Source: Paludisphaera mucosa | GTDB taxonomy: Bacteria > Planctomycetota > Planctomycetia > Isosphaerales > Isosphaeraceae | Length of the DNA: 64,000 nt | NCBI RefSeq assembly: GCF_029589435.1 | Contig: NZ_JARRAG010000002.1 | Coordinates: 1,364,001-1,428,000 of the forward strand | Reading direction: 5' to 3' | Shown here: one piece after another, positions 8,587 through 17,802 of the stretch | Layout of the letters: every line of letters begins with the position of its first letter | Position numbering within the stretch: position 1 is the first letter of the stretch | Made by a program: the position numbers and the translations under genes | The notes under the pieces: generated by a model | Told to the model about the DNA's origin: nothing | What the model saw: only the letters and a program-made list of their open reading frames with translations | Database searches by the model: none

Positions 8587-10245
8587 ATGAGCGTCGACCT
8601 GGTCCGGATCGTCGATAGCATCCATCGCGACAAGAACATCTCCAAGGAGATCTTGTTCGACGGGATCCAGTCGGCGCTCGCCACCGCGGCGCGGAAGCAC
8701 TACCCCGAGGCCGCCGACATCGAGGTCCACATCGACCGCGACAGCGGCGTGATCGAGGCGACCAAGGACGGGGTCAAGATGGACCCCGCCGAGCTGGGCC
8801 GGATCTCGGCCCAGACGGCCAAGCAGGTGATCATCCAGAAGATCCGCGAGGCCGAGCGCGACAGCCTCTTCGACGAGTTCGAGGACCAGCGCGGCGACCT
8901 GATGACGGGGACCGTCCAGCGGTTCGAGGGCGGCGCGGTCATCGTCAACCTGGGCAAGACCGACGCGATCCTGCCCCGGGGCGAGCAGATCCCCGGCGAG
9001 AGCTACCACCCCAACGAGCGGATCCGGGCGGTCATCCTCGACGTCCGCAAGGTCGGCCAGCGGGTCAAGATCATCCTCAGCCGGACCCACCCCGACTTCG
9101 TCCGCCGGCTCTTCGAGCTGGAGATCCCCGAGATCGCCGACCAGACCATCGCGATCCGGGCCCTGGCCCGCGAGGCCGGCTACCGGTCGAAGGTGGCGGT
9201 GACCTCGATCGACGCCAAGATCGACGCGGTCGGCGCCTGCGTCGGCGTGCGGGGGACGCGGATCAAGAACATCGTCGACGAGCTGGGGGGCGAGCGGATC
9301 GACATCGTCCGCTGGAACGAGTCGCTCCAGGTGCTGATCCCCAACGCCCTGCAGCCGGCCGAGATCGACGAGGTCATGCTCTGCCACCTGCTGGGCCGGG
9401 CGATCGTCCTGGTGCGCGACGACCAGCTCTCGCTGGCGATCGGCCGCCGGGGCCAGAACGTCCGCCTGGCCTCGAAGCTCGTCGGCTGGGACGTCGAGAT
9501 CATGACCGCCGAGGAGCTCGACGAGGTGATCGAGAAGGCCGTCGGGTCGTTCTCGAAGATCGAGGGGGTCGACGTCGAGCTGGCCGAGCGGCTCGTCGAG
9601 CAGGGGATCTTGAGCTACGACGACCTGTCGGTGATGGAGATCGCCGACCTGGTCGCCACGATCGACGGCCTCGACGAGGAGCTGGCGGCCTACGTCGTCG
9701 GCCGCGCCGAGGAGCTGGCGGAGGAGACCGAAGACCTCCCCCGCCGCAAGTCGGGCCGCAACGCCGCCGCCCTGGTCGAGGACCAGGGCACGCCCCCCGC
9801 CGAGGCCGCCGTCGAGGGCGGAGGCGAGGGGTTCATCGAAGGGGACGAAGCCCCGATCGAAGGGGACGAGGACGGGTCGCAGTCGGGGTCGGAGAGCGGA
9901 CTCGAGTCGGCCTTGCCCGCCGATTCTCGGGACGCGGACGAATCCGAGCCGGCCGGCGACGAGGACGACCCGGACGCCGAGCCCGAGGGGGACGAGCCGG
10001 GTGAGGACGAGGACGATGGCGAGGCCGAGGGGGGCGAAGGCCGCGACGTGGCCCTGGCCGAGGAGACCGGCCGGCGGTCCAACGGCGGCCGCGAGGTGAC
10101 GTCCCGCCCCAGCGACGCCGACCAGAACGAGACCATGCGGCTCGTCACCGACGTGGTCGAAAACGGGGAGGAGCCCCCCAGCCTCGACGCCGATCCCGGC
10201 CGCGACCCGGAGGTCGCCGAGACCGCCGACGACGAGGAGCCCTGA
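8587..10245 (+). CDS. nusA: transcription termination/antitermination factor NusA
   Basis: A 552-residue NusA, a cytosolic RNA-polymerase-bound factor for pausing, termination and antitermination. The N-terminal polymerase-binding domain spans about residues 1-100, an S1 domain follows ([20 protein letters not shown]), then two KH domains ([20 protein letters not shown] and [20 protein letters not shown]). A helix-hairpin-helix-like segment lies at about 345-385. The last ~160 residues are a strongly acidic, disordered tail ([20 protein letters not shown]), which makes the protein longer than the E. coli 495 residues despite a simpler core. The ATG at 8587 has GGAGGGGAAGG upstream. It heads the nusA-infB-rbfA cluster. 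A rimP gene, usual upstream of nusA, is not next to it. Confidence 0.95.
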   Translation: MSVDLVRIVDSIHRDKNISKEILFDGIQSALATAARKHYPEAADIEVHIDRDSGVIEATKDGVKMDPAELGRISAQTAKQVIIQKIREAERDSLFDEFEDQRGDLMTGTVQRFEGGAVIVNLGKTDAILPRGEQIPGESYHPNERIRAVILDVRKVGQRVKIILSRTHPDFVRRLFELEIPEIADQTIAIRALAREAGYRSKVAVTSIDAKIDAVGACVGVRGTRIKNIVDELGGERIDIVRWNESLQVLIPNALQPAEIDEVMLCHLLGRAIVLVRDDQLSLAIGRRGQNVRLASKLVGWDVEIMTAEELDEVIEKAVGSFSKIEGVDVELAERLVEQGILSYDDLSVMEIADLVATIDGLDEELAAYVVGRAEELAEETEDLPRRKSGRNAAALVEDQGTPPAEAAVEGGGEGFIEGDEAPIEGDEDGSQSGSESGLESALPADSRDADESEPAGDEDDPDAEPEGDEPGEDEDDGEAEGGEGRDVALAEETGRRSNGGREVTSRPSDADQNETMRLVTDVVENGEEPPSLDADPGRDPEVAETADDEEP

Positions 10246-10529
10246 TCCGGAGGCCCCGCCCCGGGGACCCGGACGCCGGCCGTCGCCGGCGCGAACTCCG
10301 CCCACAGGAATCGAGGATCGCCGCACCCGACCGCCGCACCCGAAACGAACCCGACCCGACACGACGCGAGTCGCGCCCCGGGCCGGCCCCCGCCCTCGGC
10401 CCCGACGGCCGACGCCCCCCGCGGCGTCGCGCCCCTCGGCGCGGGCGGGCCCGCCCCCTCGGCGTTTGGAATCCCCGAGAGGTCGCCGCCGCCCGCCGAA
10501 CGGGCTCGCCGCGCGGCCGGTCGCCTCGC

Positions 10530-10535
10530 TATAAT
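10530..10535 (+). promoter_or_regulatory. candidate -10 box upstream of infB
   Basis: A perfect TATAAT sits 75 bases before the infB start, in an intergenic gap (10246-10609) that otherwise is extremely GC-rich. No good -35 is present at 16-18 bases spacing, so it may be a weak or activator-dependent promoter, or chance. The rest of this 364-base gap has no supportable gene. It may also be read through from nusA. Confidence 0.35.
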
Positions 10536-10609
10536 CGATATCTCAGAGACATTCGTTACGGGTCGCGGCCGTCGCGGCCAGCCGGAGCCGGTTCCGGGAG
10601 GAGTTGCCT

Positions 10610-11377
10610 TTGTCCACGCGTGTTCACGAGTTGGCGAAAGAGCTGGGATTGAAGAGCCAGGATCTGCTGGATCGGATCCAGAAGTGGAATCTGGACGTGA
10701 AGGCGAACGCCCTGGCCGTGGTCGATCCCCCAACCGTGGAGCAGGTCCGGGAGCTGATGGCGCGCGAGTCGAACGGCGGGGCCGCGGCCCCGAAGCCGGC
10801 GGCCGCCGAAGAGACCGCGCGACGGCCGGCTGCGAAGCCCGTCGAAGCCCCGGCGGCCTCGACCTCCCCCGCCCCAAGGCCCCCCTGGCCCCGCCGGCCG
10901 CCGCGGCGGCCCCCCGGCCCGCGGCCCCTGCCGACGACGGAAGCCCGGCCCCCGCCGCGACCCTGCCCGCGCCCCCGGCCGCCGCCGCCGAGCCAGCCCG
11001 CCGCCCGCCGCGACCGCGACCGCCGCGTCCCGCCGCATCCACGACGGCCCTGGCCCCGCCGACCGCCGCCGCCCCGCCTCGGCCTCAACCCGACGCCGGC
11101 CCCCGGCCGCGGCGGCCCCCCCGCTGGCCCGGGCGAGCGGCCCGCTCTCCGGCCACACGCCTCACCGCACCGGCGGCGTCGTCCGCCCCGGCGACCCGAG
11201 GCCCCCTTCGCAGCAAGGCCAGGTCTCGGCCTCCCCCCCGACGTCGGGAGGCGGCTCGTCGTCGTTCCAACCCCTGAAGCGGAGCGAATACATGACTTCG
11301 GCGGGAATCCGCCCCCCGGTCCAGCGGACCGGGTCGCACCAGGCCCCCGCGGGCTCCGGCCGACGCCCCGGCGATGA
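10610..11377 (+). CDS. infB: translation initiation factor IF-2, N-terminal part (frame-broken from the main body)
   Basis: This frame encodes the IF-2 N-terminal domain: TRVHELAKELGLKSQDLLDR then IQKWNLDVKANALAVVDPPT, ending in an Ala/Pro linker. The start is TTG at 10610, with GGGAGGAG seven bases upstream (an in-frame TTG at 10604 is too close to that site). After about residue 85 (around 10860) the sensible linker continues in the next frame over (PKAPLAPPAAAAAPRPAAP), then in a third frame near 11160-11340 (HRTGGVVRPGDPRPPSQQG, FQPLKRSEYMTSAGIRPPVQ), then in the main frame from about 11350. Because infB is essential, indels from sequencing of C/G runs are the simplest explanation; the coordinates given are the first frame only. 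Confidence 0.7.
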   Translation: MSTRVHELAKELGLKSQDLLDRIQKWNLDVKANALAVVDPPTVEQVRELMARESNGGAAAPKPAAAEETARRPAAKPVEAPAASTSPAPRPPWPRRPPRRPPGPRPLPTTEARPPPRPCPRPRPPPPSQPAARRDRDRRVPPHPRRPWPRRPPPPRLGLNPTPAPGRGGPPAGPGERPALRPHASPHRRRRPPRRPEAPFAARPGLGLPPDVGRRLVVVPTPEAERIHDFGGNPPPGPADRVAPGPRGLRPTPRR

Positions 11378-13815
11378 AGCCCGGCGCCCCGACGACGCGG
11401 GCGAAGGCCCGCGCCGCGACGCCGCCGGCCCGCGCCGCCCGCTCCCCCGTGGCCCCCTCGTCGTCCCAGGGGCCCTGGCCCCAGGCGGGCGGCCCGCCGC
11501 GCCCCCAGCCGGGCTCGGCCGAGGTCAAGAGCCAGCGGCCCGAGAAGCGGATGACCCGCGACGACATGCTGGCCCTGATGCGGTCGGGCCAGATCGGCCC
11601 CAACGCCACGCCCGCCGCCCCCGGCCTGTCCCGGCGGGCCCGCGCGTCCTGGCGCCCCGCCCCCGCCCCGGCGGCGGCGGCCTGGTCGGCCGCCCGGCCC
11701 CGGCCGCCCCCCGGCCCGCCGCCCTCAGGCCCCGCCAGCGGCCCCAGCCGCGGCCCCTGTCGCCCGCGGCCCGGCCCCGGCCCGCCTGGCCACGCCCCGG
11801 CCCCGGCCCCGACGACCTCCGAGGAGGAGGACGACCGCAAGAAGGGCAAGGGCGTCGGCTCCTCCGCCGACCGCGCCGGCCGTCGCGCCCGCCGCAACGA
11901 GCGCGCCACCGAGCGTCGCGTGAGCTCGCCGATGCCCGCCGCCTCGCTCCTCAACGAGGACGACGAGGCGCGCCGCGGCCGCTCGGGGCGCCGGCCCCAC
12001 CACAAGGGCGGCGGCCGCCACGCCGCCGCCGCCCTGGCGCGGAAGTCGCACGCCGAGGTCGACGCCCCGATCAGCGTCCGCACGCTCTCCGAGGCGCTGG
12101 GCATCAAGGCCAACGACCTGCTGCGCAAGTTGATGGCCATGGGCTCGATGGCGACCATCAACGCCAACATCGACGACGAGCTGGCCGTCATGCTGGCGAT
12201 GGAATTCGGCATGACCCTCGACGTGGTGCACGAGCGCACCGCCGAGGACGACTTCATGCAGGCCTTCGCCCCCGCGGCGGAAGCCGACGCCCTGCAGCCC
12301 CGGCCGCCGGTCATCACGATCCTGGGCCACGTCGACCACGGCAAGACCTCGCTGCTCGACCGGATCCGCAAGTCCAAGGTCGTCGAGAGCGAGAGCGGCG
12401 GCATCACCCAGCACATCGGCGCCTACCAGGTCGAGTACAACGGCCACCCGATCACGTTCGTCGACACCCCGGGCCACGAGGCGTTCACCGCCATGCGGGC
12501 CCGCGGCGCCAACGTGACCGACATCGTGGTCCTGGTCGTCGCCGCCGACGACGGCGTGATGCCCCAGACCGTCGAGGCCATCGCGCACGCCAAGGCGGCC
12601 GAGGTCCCGATCGTCGTGGCGCTCAACAAGATCGACATCCCCAACGTCGACACGGCGGCCAACGTCAGCAAGATCTTCGGCGAGCTGGCCCAGCAGGGGC
12701 TCAACCCCGTCGAGTGGGGCGGCGACGTCGAGGTCGTGAAGACCTCGGCCACCACCGGCCTGGGCGTCTCCGACCTGCTCGCGACGCTCGAGACCATCGC
12801 CGAGCTGCACGAGCTGAAGGCCGACCCCGACCGCCCGGCGACCGGCACCTGCCTCGAGGCCTCGATCTCCGAGGGCCGCGGCGTCGTGGCGACCGTGCTG
12901 GTCCGCGAGGGCACCCTCCGGGTCGGCGACGTCGTCGTCTGCGGCGACGGCTACGGCCGCGTCCGCGCCCTCTTCGACGACCAGGGCCGCTCGATCGACA
13001 AGGCGGGCCCGTCGTTCCCGTGCGAGATCTCCGGCCTCGACGTGGTCCCCGACGCCGGCGAGAACTTCGCCGTCGTCGACGACGTCGGCCGCGCCCGCGA
13101 GGTCGCCGAGGCCCGCCGCCTCCGCACCCGCGACGCCGCCCAGGCCGAGCGCCAGACCGTCACGCTCGAGAACCTCTACAACCGGATGGCCGAGCGCAAG
13201 GTCAAGGCGCTCAACCTGATCGTCAAGGCCGACGTCCAGGGCTCGATCGAGGCCATCATCAAGGAGCTGGAGAAGCTCGAGAACGCCGAGGTGCCGATCC
13301 GCATCCTCCTCAAGGGGGTCGGCGGCATCTCCGAGAGCGACGTCATCCTGGCCGACGCCTCGCAGGCGATCATCATCGGCTACCGCGTCGCTCCCGAGGA
13401 CCGGGCGATCACGATGGCCGACGAGAAAGACATCGAGATCCGCCGCTACGACATCATCTACCAGGTCACCGACGACGTGAAGAAGGCCGTCGAGGGCATG
13501 CTGGTCCCCGAGATCAAGGAAGTCCACCTGGGCCGGGCCGTCGTCCGCCAGGTCTTCCGGATCTCGAAGGTCGGCGCCGTCGCCGGCTGCTTCGTCACCC
13601 AGGGCGTCATCGAACGCTCGGCCAAGGTCCGCCTGATCCGCGAGGGTCGCGAGATCTACAAGGGCGCCATCGAGGCCCTCAAGAGGTTCAAGGACGACGT
13701 CAAAGAAGTCCCCCAGAACTTCGAGTGCGGCATCAAGATCACCAACTTCGACGACGTGAAGTCCGACGACGTCATCGAGGCCTACCGGGTCGACGTGATC
13801 CGCCGCACCCTGTAA
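11374..13815 (+). CDS. infB: translation initiation factor IF-2, GTPase and C-terminal domains
   Basis: The main body of IF-2, the GTPase that places initiator tRNA on the small ribosomal subunit. Seen in order: the linker (EKRMTRDDMLALMRSGQIGP), a basic region, a second IF2_N-type domain (ISVRTLSEALGIKANDLLRK), G1 GHVDHGKTS, the switch region GGITQHIGAY, G3 DTPGHEAF, G4 NKID, G5 SATTG, domain II, and domains III-IV (KADVQGSIEAIIKELEKL to the end DVIRRTL). All GTPase motifs are intact. The ATG at 11374 is only the first start in this frame, not a proven start. Between about 11600 and 11830 another frame gives the more natural linker (PAGPRVLAPRPRPGGGGLVG), so further small indels are likely. 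A shortened IF-2 made from an internal start cannot be excluded. rbfA follows 155 bases later. Confidence 0.88.
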   Translation: MKPGAPTTRAKARAATPPARAARSPVAPSSSQGPWPQAGGPPRPQPGSAEVKSQRPEKRMTRDDMLALMRSGQIGPNATPAAPGLSRRARASWRPAPAPAAAAWSAARPRPPPGPPPSGPASGPSRGPCRPRPGPGPPGHAPAPAPTTSEEEDDRKKGKGVGSSADRAGRRARRNERATERRVSSPMPAASLLNEDDEARRGRSGRRPHHKGGGRHAAAALARKSHAEVDAPISVRTLSEALGIKANDLLRKLMAMGSMATINANIDDELAVMLAMEFGMTLDVVHERTAEDDFMQAFAPAAEADALQPRPPVITILGHVDHGKTSLLDRIRKSKVVESESGGITQHIGAYQVEYNGHPITFVDTPGHEAFTAMRARGANVTDIVVLVVAADDGVMPQTVEAIAHAKAAEVPIVVALNKIDIPNVDTAANVSKIFGELAQQGLNPVEWGGDVEVVKTSATTGLGVSDLLATLETIAELHELKADPDRPATGTCLEASISEGRGVVATVLVREGTLRVGDVVVCGDGYGRVRALFDDQGRSIDKAGPSFPCEISGLDVVPDAGENFAVVDDVGRAREVAEARRLRTRDAAQAERQTVTLENLYNRMAERKVKALNLIVKADVQGSIEAIIKELEKLENAEVPIRILLKGVGGISESDVILADASQAIIIGYRVAPEDRAITMADEKDIEIRRYDIIYQVTDDVKKAVEGMLVPEIKEVHLGRAVVRQVFRISKVGAVAGCFVTQGVIERSAKVRLIREGREIYKGAIEALKRFKDDVKEVPQNFECGIKITNFDDVKSDDVIEAYRVDVIRRTL

Positions 13816-13970
13816 CCGCCCCTCGGGCCCCGCACGCCCCCACCGCGACCCGGGCCGCGCCGGCGCCAAGCCGGCCCGGACCGGGTCGTCGTCGCGGGGG
13901 CCGCGGCCCCGCCCCGCCCGCTCGTCCCGGGCCCCGCACGACCGATCGACCGACCGAGGAAAGCCCCCCG

Positions 13971-14423
13971 ATGCCCTTCCACCGCAGCCTCCGCATCGCC
14001 GAAGCCATTCGCGAGGTGGTCGCCTCGGCCGTCCTGTTCGAAGTCGCCGACCCGCGGATCCAGGGCGTCACCGTCCTCCGCGTCGAGGTCGGGCAGGACC
14101 TCCGCACGGCGACCGTCTTCGTCACGGTGATGGGCTCGGACGGCGAGCAGGCCACCGCCATGAAGGGTCTCCGCAGCGCCTGCGGCTTCATCCAGTCGCG
14201 GGTCGCCGCCCGGCTCCAGATCCGCTACACCCCGATCCTGACGTTCAAGTTCGACGACAGCGTCAAGAAGTCCGTCGAGATCGGCCGCCTGATCGACGAG
14301 GCCGTCGCGGCCGACAAGAAGGCGGGCGCCGAGCCCGACGACGACGAGGACCCAGCCGACGACGAGCCCGAGGCGGCCCCCGGCGGGCCCGAATCCCCGA
14401 ACGACGACCCCGAGGACGCCTGA
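13971..14423 (+). CDS. rbfA: 30S ribosome-binding factor RbfA
   Basis: A 150-residue KH-fold protein that binds the small subunit during late 16S rRNA processing. Diagnostic stretches are RSLRIAEAIREVVASAVLFE, VADPRIQGVTVLRVEVGQDL, ATVFVTVMGSDGEQATAMKG and RLQIRYTPILTFKFDDSVKK. The last ~40 residues form an acidic, Pro-rich tail (EPDDDEDPADDEPEAAPGG), matching the acidic tail of NusA in this locus. The ATG at 13971 follows GAGGAAAG. Position downstream of infB is the standard bacterial order. Confidence 0.93.
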   Translation: MPFHRSLRIAEAIREVVASAVLFEVADPRIQGVTVLRVEVGQDLRTATVFVTVMGSDGEQATAMKGLRSACGFIQSRVAARLQIRYTPILTFKFDDSVKKSVEIGRLIDEAVAADKKAGAEPDDDEDPADDEPEAAPGGPESPNDDPEDA

Positions 14424-14500
14424 GCGGCCCCGGCCCGCCCCCAGGCGGCCCGGACCCGGAACCGGGCCCGGACGAAGCGAATTCAACCCCCGACAGGTTC

Positions 14501-15346
14501 ATGGCGACTCAAAGCAAAACCCAATATCTCGCCGATCTCCAGGCCTACCTGAAGCGCCGCTACAAGCCTAAGCCCGGCCCCGCCGCCGCCCGGCTGCCGG
14601 TGATCGACGCCGTGGTCTACGGGATCTGCCACGAGGACACGACCCGCGAGCAGGCCAACCAGGCCCTCTCGCGGTTCAAGGACCAGTTCTTCGACTGGAA
14701 CGAGGTCCGCGTCAGCCCCCTGGAGGAGGTCGAGGAGACCCTCGCCGACGTCCCCGAGCCGGCCGCCCGCGCCCAGCGGATCCGCCGCTTCCTCCGCCAG
14801 CTCTTCGAGCGGACGTACAGCTTCACCGCGCTCGAGCAGCTCGTGAAGAAGCCCCTCAAAGAGGCCCTCAAGAGCCTCCACGGGTTCGAGGCGTTCACCT
14901 CCGACTACGTCACCGCGACCGTCATCCAGCAGGCCCTGGGCGGCCACGCCATCCCCATCGACGAGGCCTCCCGCAAGGCGCTCGAGAAGCTCGGCCTCCA
15001 CGAGCCCGACGTCGCCTCGCTCCGCGGCCTGATCGAGCGCGCCATCCCCAAGAACCGCGGCGCCGAGTTCCTCGACCTCCTCGAAGACATGGCCCACGAC
15101 CCAGCCATCGAGACCGACTCCAAGGTCCCCCGCTGGGCCCACCAGGGCAAGCCCGGCAAGCCTTCCAAGGAGGTCCCCGAGGCCCCCGCCCGGTCGACGA
15201 AGGCCCCGGACAAGGGGAAGGCGAAGGCCGCGCCCGCGCCGGAGCCCGAGCCCGCCCCCGCCCCCCCCAAGGCCAAGAAGCCCGCGCCCAAAGAGCCGCC
15301 CCCCGCCCCCCCCAAGAAGGGCGGCAAGGGGAAGCCGGGCGAATAA
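14501..15346 (+). CDS. endonuclease III-like (HhH-GPD fold) protein, probably altered active site
   Basis: A 281-residue protein. Residues ~30-190 resemble the HhH-GPD DNA glycosylase fold: RLPVIDAVVYGICHEDTTRE, QANQALSRFKDQFFDWNEVR, then LKSLHGFEAFTSDYVTATVI in the position of the helix-hairpin-helix and HAIPIDEASRKALEKLGL where the catalytic Asp lies. The LPGVGRKTA lysine of bifunctional Nth enzymes is replaced (LHGFEAFTS), while the Asp (IDEAS) is kept. The four iron-sulfur cysteines of Nth are absent; the protein has a single Cys. The final ~75 residues are a Lys/Pro/Ala tail likely to bind nucleic acid. Whether it is an active glycosylase is uncertain. It sits 77 bases after rbfA and probably shares its transcript. 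Confidence 0.65.
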   Translation: MATQSKTQYLADLQAYLKRRYKPKPGPAAARLPVIDAVVYGICHEDTTREQANQALSRFKDQFFDWNEVRVSPLEEVEETLADVPEPAARAQRIRRFLRQLFERTYSFTALEQLVKKPLKEALKSLHGFEAFTSDYVTATVIQQALGGHAIPIDEASRKALEKLGLHEPDVASLRGLIERAIPKNRGAEFLDLLEDMAHDPAIETDSKVPRWAHQGKPGKPSKEVPEAPARSTKAPDKGKAKAAPAPEPEPAPAPPKAKKPAPKEPPPAPPKKGGKGKPGE

Positions 15347-15408
15347 CGAGCCCGCCCCGCGCCGAGCGGGGAGCGAGACGGGGGTCGGCGAGCCGCGGCG
15401 CGGCCGCC

Positions 15409-15651
15409 TCAGTCTTGGGTCGGCGCGGGCTTGGTCGCGCCGGGGGCCTTCTTCTTCTTGCCGGGGAGCACGGGCGTGCCCCGCTCCTCGGCCTCGATCC
15501 GGGCGTCCTCGGCCTGGATCTTCTTCACGTCTTCGGCCGCCAGCGGCGGGAGCTCGTCGGCGGCGACCGGGGGGTGGGTTCCCGCGTCGTCGCAGGCCGC
15601 CGGGACGACGGCGGCCAGCAGGAAGAGGGTGGCATGGATCCGGGAGCGCAT
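15409..15651 (-). CDS. small lipoprotein
   Basis: An 80-residue lipoprotein. The signal ends in the lipobox LAAVVPAAC (Cys at residue 20). The mature part is short, charged and helical (ELPPLAAEDVKKIQAEDARI) and ends in a Lys/Pro tail. It lies 31 bases downstream of the DUF1559 gene on the same strand. A small lipoprotein after a DUF1559 gene is a recurring planctomycete arrangement. Function unknown. Confidence 0.75.
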   Translation of the reverse strand: MRSRIHATLFLLAAVVPAACDDAGTHPPVAADELPPLAAEDVKKIQAEDARIEAEERGTPVLPGKKKKAPGATKPAPTQD

Positions 15652-15682
15652 CGGGGTCCTCCTCGCGGTTCGTGACGTCGGC

Positions 15683-16810
15683 TCAGTAGGCGTCGGAGCT
15701 GATCGGCTCGCCGTCGTCCACCACGGCCAACTTGCGGAACGTCCCCGGGTCGACGGTGAACTTGAAGAACCGAACCGAGCCGTCGCACAGCAGCATGTTG
15801 GCGCCGCCGGGGTGGGAGCTGCCGAAGGTCCGCCGCCAGATGCTGGCGCCGCCGGGGGTCGGCGGGGTCGCGCACGCGCCGGTGCCGTTGGGGGCCTGCC
15901 GGTCGGGCTGGGGCACGAAGTGCCAGCGGATCACGTCTTCATCCCAGCCGGCGTTGTTCCAGCGCTCGTTGTCGCCCCCCTCGCCGGCGTGGCGGTCCGG
16001 GGGCAGGCCCTTCTCGCCGATCAGGATCGAGTTGCTCGTGCCGTCGGAGATGTCGGCGAGCTTCCGCTTCACGCCCCGGCCGGACCAGGCGATCGCGCCC
16101 TTGCGGCCGCCCGTGTTGGCCTGGTTGATCGTCGACCGCTCGTCGCTGTTGGGCGTCGCGCCGTTGGGCGCCGGCGGGATGAACCGGCCGGGGTCAGCGA
16201 CGCCGAAGTCGCAGTCGATGAACTGCCCGGTGAAGAACCCGGCGCAGCCCGCGTAGTCGTTCTTGGAGATGGCGGTCAGCGGGTCGGTCCCGTAACGCTG
16301 GGGCGCCCGTCGGGTCGGGCAGGAATGGTAGGGGATCGCCACCCGCGAGACGTCGAGGTCGCCGTTGACGTTCTGACCGCCGTTGTAGGGGAGGACCGAG
16401 AAGTTGGCGAGGTTGTAGACCGCCTGCTGCTCGGCGTAGGGGAGGATCTTGAAGAACTGGTTCCAGCCGTCGGGATGCCAGGCGTTGCAGCAGGTCGTGC
16501 CGCCGTAGGCCGGCGAGACCTCGTCGTAATTGAAGCCGTTGGGATCCGGGGCCCCCGAGCTGGTCACGGCCTGGGGGTGGCCGTCGTGCGGGCCCTGGGG
16601 GAAGTAGCCGTTGGCGCTCTCGAAGTTGAAGCAGCCGAGGCCCAGCTGCTTCAGGTTGTTGGTGCACTGGGTGCGGCGGGCGGCCTCGCGGGCGGATTGC
16701 ACGGCGGGGAGCAGCAGGGCGATGAGCACGGCGATGATCGCGATCACCACCAGCAGCTCGATGAGCGTGAAGGCGTGGCGGGTCGGACGAATCGGACGAA
16801 TCTGCGACAC
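15683..16810 (-). CDS. DUF1559 domain-containing prepilin-like protein
   Basis: A 375-residue pseudopilin-type protein. The N-terminus has the class III/type IV prepilin motif [20 protein letters not shown], with likely cleavage before Phe and a membrane helix behind it. It continues with the family hallmarks [20 protein letters not shown] and [20 protein letters not shown]. It ends with the DUF1559 H-x9-DG element, [20 protein letters not shown] chose the GTG at 16810, which has GAGGTGA upstream; longer frames run back into non-coding DNA. These proteins occur in many paralogues per planctomycete genome and are thought to be exported or assembled by the pilus-like system; the locus at 52465-63952 could supply it, which is inference. 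Confidence 0.92.
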   Translation of the reverse strand: MSQIRPIRPTRHAFTLIELLVVIAIIAVLIALLLPAVQSAREAARRTQCTNNLKQLGLGCFNFESANGYFPQGPHDGHPQAVTSSGAPDPNGFNYDEVSPAYGGTTCCNAWHPDGWNQFFKILPYAEQQAVYNLANFSVLPYNGGQNVNGDLDVSRVAIPYHSCPTRRAPQRYGTDPLTAISKNDYAGCAGFFTGQFIDCDFGVADPGRFIPPAPNGATPNSDERSTINQANTGGRKGAIAWSGRGVKRKLADISDGTSNSILIGEKGLPPDRHAGEGGDNERWNNAGWDEDVIRWHFVPQPDRQAPNGTGACATPPTPGGASIWRRTFGSSHPGGANMLLCDGSVRFFKFTVDPGTFRKLAVVDDGEPISSDAY

Positions 16811-17068
16811 GGTCTGGTCACCTCGCGCTGAGAGAAAGGATGGATCGAGTGAGGACGTCGAAGCCCTCGCGACCGATCCTAGCCACGAATCGGGAAGGTC
16901 TTGCGCGAGGTCCGGGAAAGTCGCACGGTTAAGCCGGGAAGTTCCCGAGAACATCGGCCCGAGGCGGTCGATTGCGATGGCGGAAGGCTTAGCTGATGAA
17001 TAGTTTAAGGACGTTCGACGGCCCGGACGTCGGGCCTTGCAGCGATTCATTTTGTGCGGAGAGACGCC

Positions 17069-17632
17069 ATGCATAGACTCATCATGCTCGCCGTCCTTGC
17101 CATCATCGCCGGAGCGTCGCGGGGCTCGGCCGAGGAGGTCGAGAACCCGATCTACACGAGCTGGGCGCGCTGTCGGCCGGGGACGACGGTGGTCGTCCGA
17201 GAGGTGACCGAGCGTGAGGGCGGGGGCGGCGAACGGCTCGTCGTCACCAAGCGCCGGGTCCTCAAGACGTTGGCCGCCGGGAAGGCGGTCGTCGAGGAGG
17301 TGATCGAGACCGAATCGTCGGCCGGCGTGACCAAGTCCGAGCCCCAGGAGTACACCCACCGGCGGACTTTCGCCCTGCCGGCCGGCGTCGACAAGGCCCG
17401 CCTCGGCCGGCCCCAGAAGGCCGACGACGAGGGGAAGGAGGACGTCGAGGCCGCGGGCCGGACGTATCACGCCGAATGGTTCGACACCAAGGGCCAGACC
17501 GAGGCGGGGCCGTCGGTCGTCCGCGCCTGGTACGCCGACGACGTCCCCGGCCTGCTGGTCAAGTCGGTGACCCGGGTCCCGGGCGCCAGGAAGAACACCA
17601 CCATGACCCTGGTCGAGGTCAAGACCCCCTGA
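17069..17632 (+). CDS. secreted protein of unknown function
   Basis: A 187-residue exported protein: signal peptide at about residues 1-22 ([20 protein letters not shown]). The mature protein is beta-rich and polar, with [20 protein letters not shown], a central charged stretch and the ending [11 protein letters not shown]. The ATG at 17069 has GGAGAG six bases upstream, better than the GTG at 17054. It is transcribed divergently from the DUF1559 gene; the 258-base gap between them is AT-richer near 16985-17050. No family recognised. Confidence 0.7.
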   Translation: MHRLIMLAVLAIIAGASRGSAEEVENPIYTSWARCRPGTTVVVREVTEREGGGGERLVVTKRRVLKTLAAGKAVVEEVIETESSAGVTKSEPQEYTHRRTFALPAGVDKARLGRPQKADDEGKEDVEAAGRTYHAEWFDTKGQTEAGPSVVRAWYADDVPGLLVKSVTRVPGARKNTTMTLVEVKTP

Positions 17633-17645
17633 CGAACCCGCCGGA

Positions 17646-17675
17646 CGCCCGCGCCGCCCCGGGGCGGCGCGGGCG
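17646..17675. terminator. perfect 30-bp GC palindrome after the secreted-protein gene
   Basis: Two 15-base arms, 17646-17660 and 17661-17675, are exact reverse complements with no spacer, made only of G and C. It starts 13 bases after the stop at 17632. There is no T-run, so if it terminates transcription it is not a classic intrinsic terminator; it could also protect the 3' end of the mRNA. Confidence 0.5.
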
Positions 17676-17802
17676 CGAGGACGTCTTGGCAGGCTCGTGC
17701 GTCCGCTGATAGGATTGGGACGATACTCTCGGCGGAGATCGCGCCGGGATGGGATGAGGACGAGGGACCGTCATCCCGACGAGGACGCATCGAGGACGGG
17801 GG

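Noticed and set aside
8283-8618. Several short plus-strand frames between the palindrome and nusA
   Set aside because: Arg/Gly/Pro-rich with no start context; typical noise in GC-rich leaders.
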